Origin: JdFR-22 sp046537735
GTDB taxonomy: Archaea > Halobacteriota > Archaeoglobi > Archaeoglobales > Archaeoglobaceae
DNA length: 6,800 nt
Assembly (NCBI GenBank): GCA_046537735.1
Contig: JBKHKH010000106.1
Span: 1 to 6,800, forward strand
Reading direction: 5' to 3'
Shown here in pieces: positions 5,427 through 6,800 of the stretch (position 1 is the stretch's first letter; each line of letters opens with the position of its first letter). Under the pieces are notes generated by a model. That model saw only the letters and a list, made by a program, of their open reading frames with translations, was not told where the DNA came from and ran no database searches. The position numbers were made by a program, and so were the translations under genes.

Positions 5427-5429
5427 ATC
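5414..5429 (+). promoter_or_regulatory. Putative promoter of the TctA-like gene, leaderless spacing
   Basis: TGTAAAA (BRE-like) followed by GTTTTTATC (TATA-like) has its centre about 27 bases before the ATG at 5452. This is the distance expected if transcription begins at the start codon, and no convincing ribosome site precedes that codon. The gene may therefore be transcribed separately from its upstream neighbour, as a leaderless mRNA. Confidence 0.45.
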
Positions 5430-5451
5430 CTCTACGTGACCGCATTAGCTG

Positions 5452-6654
5452 ATGATAGAGCTGGCTCTGGGGATCCTTATTGGAGTTATCAGTGGGCTTA
5501 TACCCGGAATACATACGAACACACTCGCTGCCCTGCTCGTTGCCTATTATACTATTTTGTTAAACTTCTTCACGCCTTCACAACTTCCTGTGGTGATCTT
5601 TGCAGCTGCGATAACCCACACATTTGTGGACATCTTGCCCAGTGTCTTTACCGGCATTCCGGATGAGGATACAGCCATAGCTGTCCTGCCAGCTCACGAT
5701 ATGGTGCTCGAAGGCAGAGGAGTAGAAGCAGTCTCTATTTCTGCTCTTGCCAGTCTAGGTTCATTTCTGATATCTATACCCATCTTTTTTGTCTTTATCG
5801 GTATATTGGAGATCGTAGAGAATCATATCTACGCTACTGTTCCCTATTTCCTGCTAATAACTTCTGCATTCATTATATTAAGAGAGAGTGACCCTTTCGA
5901 GAGGGCCATCTCATTGAAAAAGAAATACTATGCTTTAGGGGTATTCCTTACTTCGGGATTCCTGGGAGTAATTGCTCTCCACCATGCCCATCTCGTACAA
6001 TTGGGTCCGGCCTCTTCCGTTTTTCTACCCCTACTGAGTGGATTGTTCGCCTCTCCAGCATTGATAATCAGCATTGCCTACAAAACTGAGATTCCTCATC
6101 AACGAGTAGGTTCAAAGATGCCATCTCCAATAAGCCTTGCTGCAGGCTGCCTTTCCGGCTCCCTGGTCTCCATCTTTCCCGGTGTCACCTCCGGTATTGC
6201 TACTGCTATGGCCGCCGCTGGAATGAGAGGTTCTGAAGATTACTTATCGGCTTTAAGTGCAGCGAACACATCCAACGCCTTTTTATGTTTCGCAGTGTTT
6301 CTGGCCATAGACAAAATGAGAAGTGGTGCGGTAGATGCCATCTCCAGATTTCCTCCTCTTGATTACCATACATTAGTAGTTATGGGAGTTGTTGTGGCAC
6401 TGACAGCGACGCAGTTGACCATTTTATTTGCGCTGGGAATAACCAGAGTCCTGCCCAAAATAAACTTCACGGTGTTCTCTACCCTTGTTCTCACTTCCCT
6501 GATCCTGTTCGTGATCGTTCTTACTGGCTGGTTTGGACTGTTAATATTCGCCATTGCTACTCCAGTAGGACTTTCTACTCTCTTCTTACAGGTAAGAAGA
6601 ATAAACTGTATGGGGTGCCTGATGATTCCGGTGATGCTTATCTACGTGCTTTGA
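5452..6654 (+). CDS. TctA-family polytopic membrane protein (COG1784-like)
   Basis: The 400-residue protein has about ten or more hydrophobic segments and resembles the archaeal TctA-like family (COG1784, PF01970 superfamily). It is shorter than bacterial TctA, which is about 500 residues. Two half-repeats are visible: GVISGLIPGIHTNTLAAL (11-28) and GCLSGSLVSIFPGVTSGIA (232-250), each with a PG motif in a small-residue helix. Each is followed by a second conserved stretch: THTFVDILPSVFTGIPDEDTA (residues 55-75) and SALSAANTSNAF (266-277). The C terminus (MGCLMIPVMLIYVL) is the family's usual ending, so the gene is complete. Bacterial TctA carries tricarboxylates together with the binding protein TctC and small TctB; neither partner is present here. 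The archaeal substrate is unknown to me, and transport is inferred from the fold. It lies 43 bases after the 216-residue gene, with its own promoter-like sequence. Confidence 0.9.
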   Translation: MIELALGILIGVISGLIPGIHTNTLAALLVAYYTILLNFFTPSQLPVVIFAAAITHTFVDILPSVFTGIPDEDTAIAVLPAHDMVLEGRGVEAVSISALASLGSFLISIPIFFVFIGILEIVENHIYATVPYFLLITSAFIILRESDPFERAISLKKKYYALGVFLTSGFLGVIALHHAHLVQLGPASSVFLPLLSGLFASPALIISIAYKTEIPHQRVGSKMPSPISLAAGCLSGSLVSIFPGVTSGIATAMAAAGMRGSEDYLSALSAANTSNAFLCFAVFLAIDKMRSGAVDAISRFPPLDYHTLVVMGVVVALTATQLTILFALGITRVLPKINFTVFSTLVLTSLILFVIVLTGWFGLLIFAIATPVGLSTLFLQVRRINCMGCLMIPVMLIYVL

Positions 6655-6800
6655 GCAGCGATGAGGTACAGCTTTCTCCTCAAAAAGGAAAGGTAAAAAT
6701 TCAATTAACTTACTACTATTGGCCTACTACTCCCAGTTTGAGCCGTATACCCGCAGTTATCCGGTCATCTGTTTTACTTCATCCGGTCATCTGTTTTACT
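6655..6800. other. Region after the TctA-like gene with no supportable gene
   Basis: After the TGA stop there is a purine/pyrimidine patch (6670-6697), the repeated heptamer TACTACT (6711-6717 and 6725-6731), and then the tandem repeat that reaches the edge. No clear terminator hairpin or promoter is visible. Confidence 0.5.
6759..6800. repeat. Tandem repeat, 22-base period, continuing past the window edge
   Basis: ATCCGGTCATCTGTTTTACT occurs exactly at 6759-6778 and 6781-6800, separated by two bases. The left boundary is sharp: the base before the first copy differs from the base before the second. The period is not a multiple of three, and the minus-strand frames contain stops, so it is probably non-coding. 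With the second copy ending at the last base, the number of units is unknown. Confidence 0.85.

Noticed and set aside
5436..5666. 76-codon plus-strand frame with many cysteines at the start of the TctA-like gene
   Set aside because: It is an out-of-frame reading of the membrane-protein gene, and the cysteines are not spaced as a metal site.
6615..6800. Open plus-strand frame from a GTG at 6615 to the window edge (62 codons), overlapping the end of the TctA-like gene
   Set aside because: It has no ribosome site, only a GTG start, a composition unlike the neighbouring proteins in its second half, and it runs through a 22-base tandem repeat. Openness over this length can be chance; more downstream sequence would settle it.
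6759..6800. CRISPR array at the right edge
   Set aside because: The copies are separated by two bases, with no room for a spacer.

Overview
The window reads as chromosomal DNA from a sulfate-reducing or sulfur-cycling archaeon of the Archaeoglobus type. The evidence is a sat - small ORF - aprB gene order on the minus strand, the order I recall for Archaeoglobus fulgidus. The encoded ATP sulfurylase has the same length I recall for the A. fulgidus enzyme (456 residues). Genes are preceded by archaeal BRE/TATA-like promoters, several at a spacing that suggests leaderless or short-leader mRNAs. The protein families (SDH-type membrane protease, COG1784 TctA-like membrane protein, TPD/CDIN1-type nuclease) are also typical of archaea. 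The species cannot be fixed from the sequence alone.

Left part (1-2262, minus strand): a dissimilatory sulfate-activation cluster. Sat makes adenosine 5'-phosphosulfate (APS) from sulfate and ATP. A 116-residue protein of unknown function follows after 10 bases, its ribosome site overlapping the sat stop. After a 152-base gap with its own TATA-like box comes aprB, the iron-sulfur subunit of APS reductase, cut by the window edge; aprA presumably lies beyond. Sat and AprAB together convert sulfate to sulfite.

Middle (2163-4757): a divergent promoter region separates sat from a membrane-anchored ClpP/crotonase-fold protease of the SDH family on the plus strand. That gene converges on a 361-residue minus-strand gene. 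This protein looks like a full-length archaeal counterpart of human CDIN1 (C15orf41), the nuclease linked to congenital dyserythropoietic anaemia type I, with an extra C-terminal DUF488-like domain carrying a CHRR motif. It is the most interesting gene here.

Right part (4457-6800, plus strand): a 301-base divergent intergenic region with TATA-like boxes and small repeats. It leads to an unrecognised 216-residue protein whose first half resembles the start of a tyrosine-recombinase catalytic domain without its arginine, and whose end could be a helix-turn-helix. Next is a complete COG1784/TctA-family membrane protein, probably translated from a leaderless mRNA. The last 146 bases hold no supportable gene and end in a tandem repeat of 22-base period that runs off the edge.

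I see no RNA genes, CRISPR array, insertion sequence or intact mobile element. The only hint of mobile ancestry is the recombinase-like 216-residue protein.
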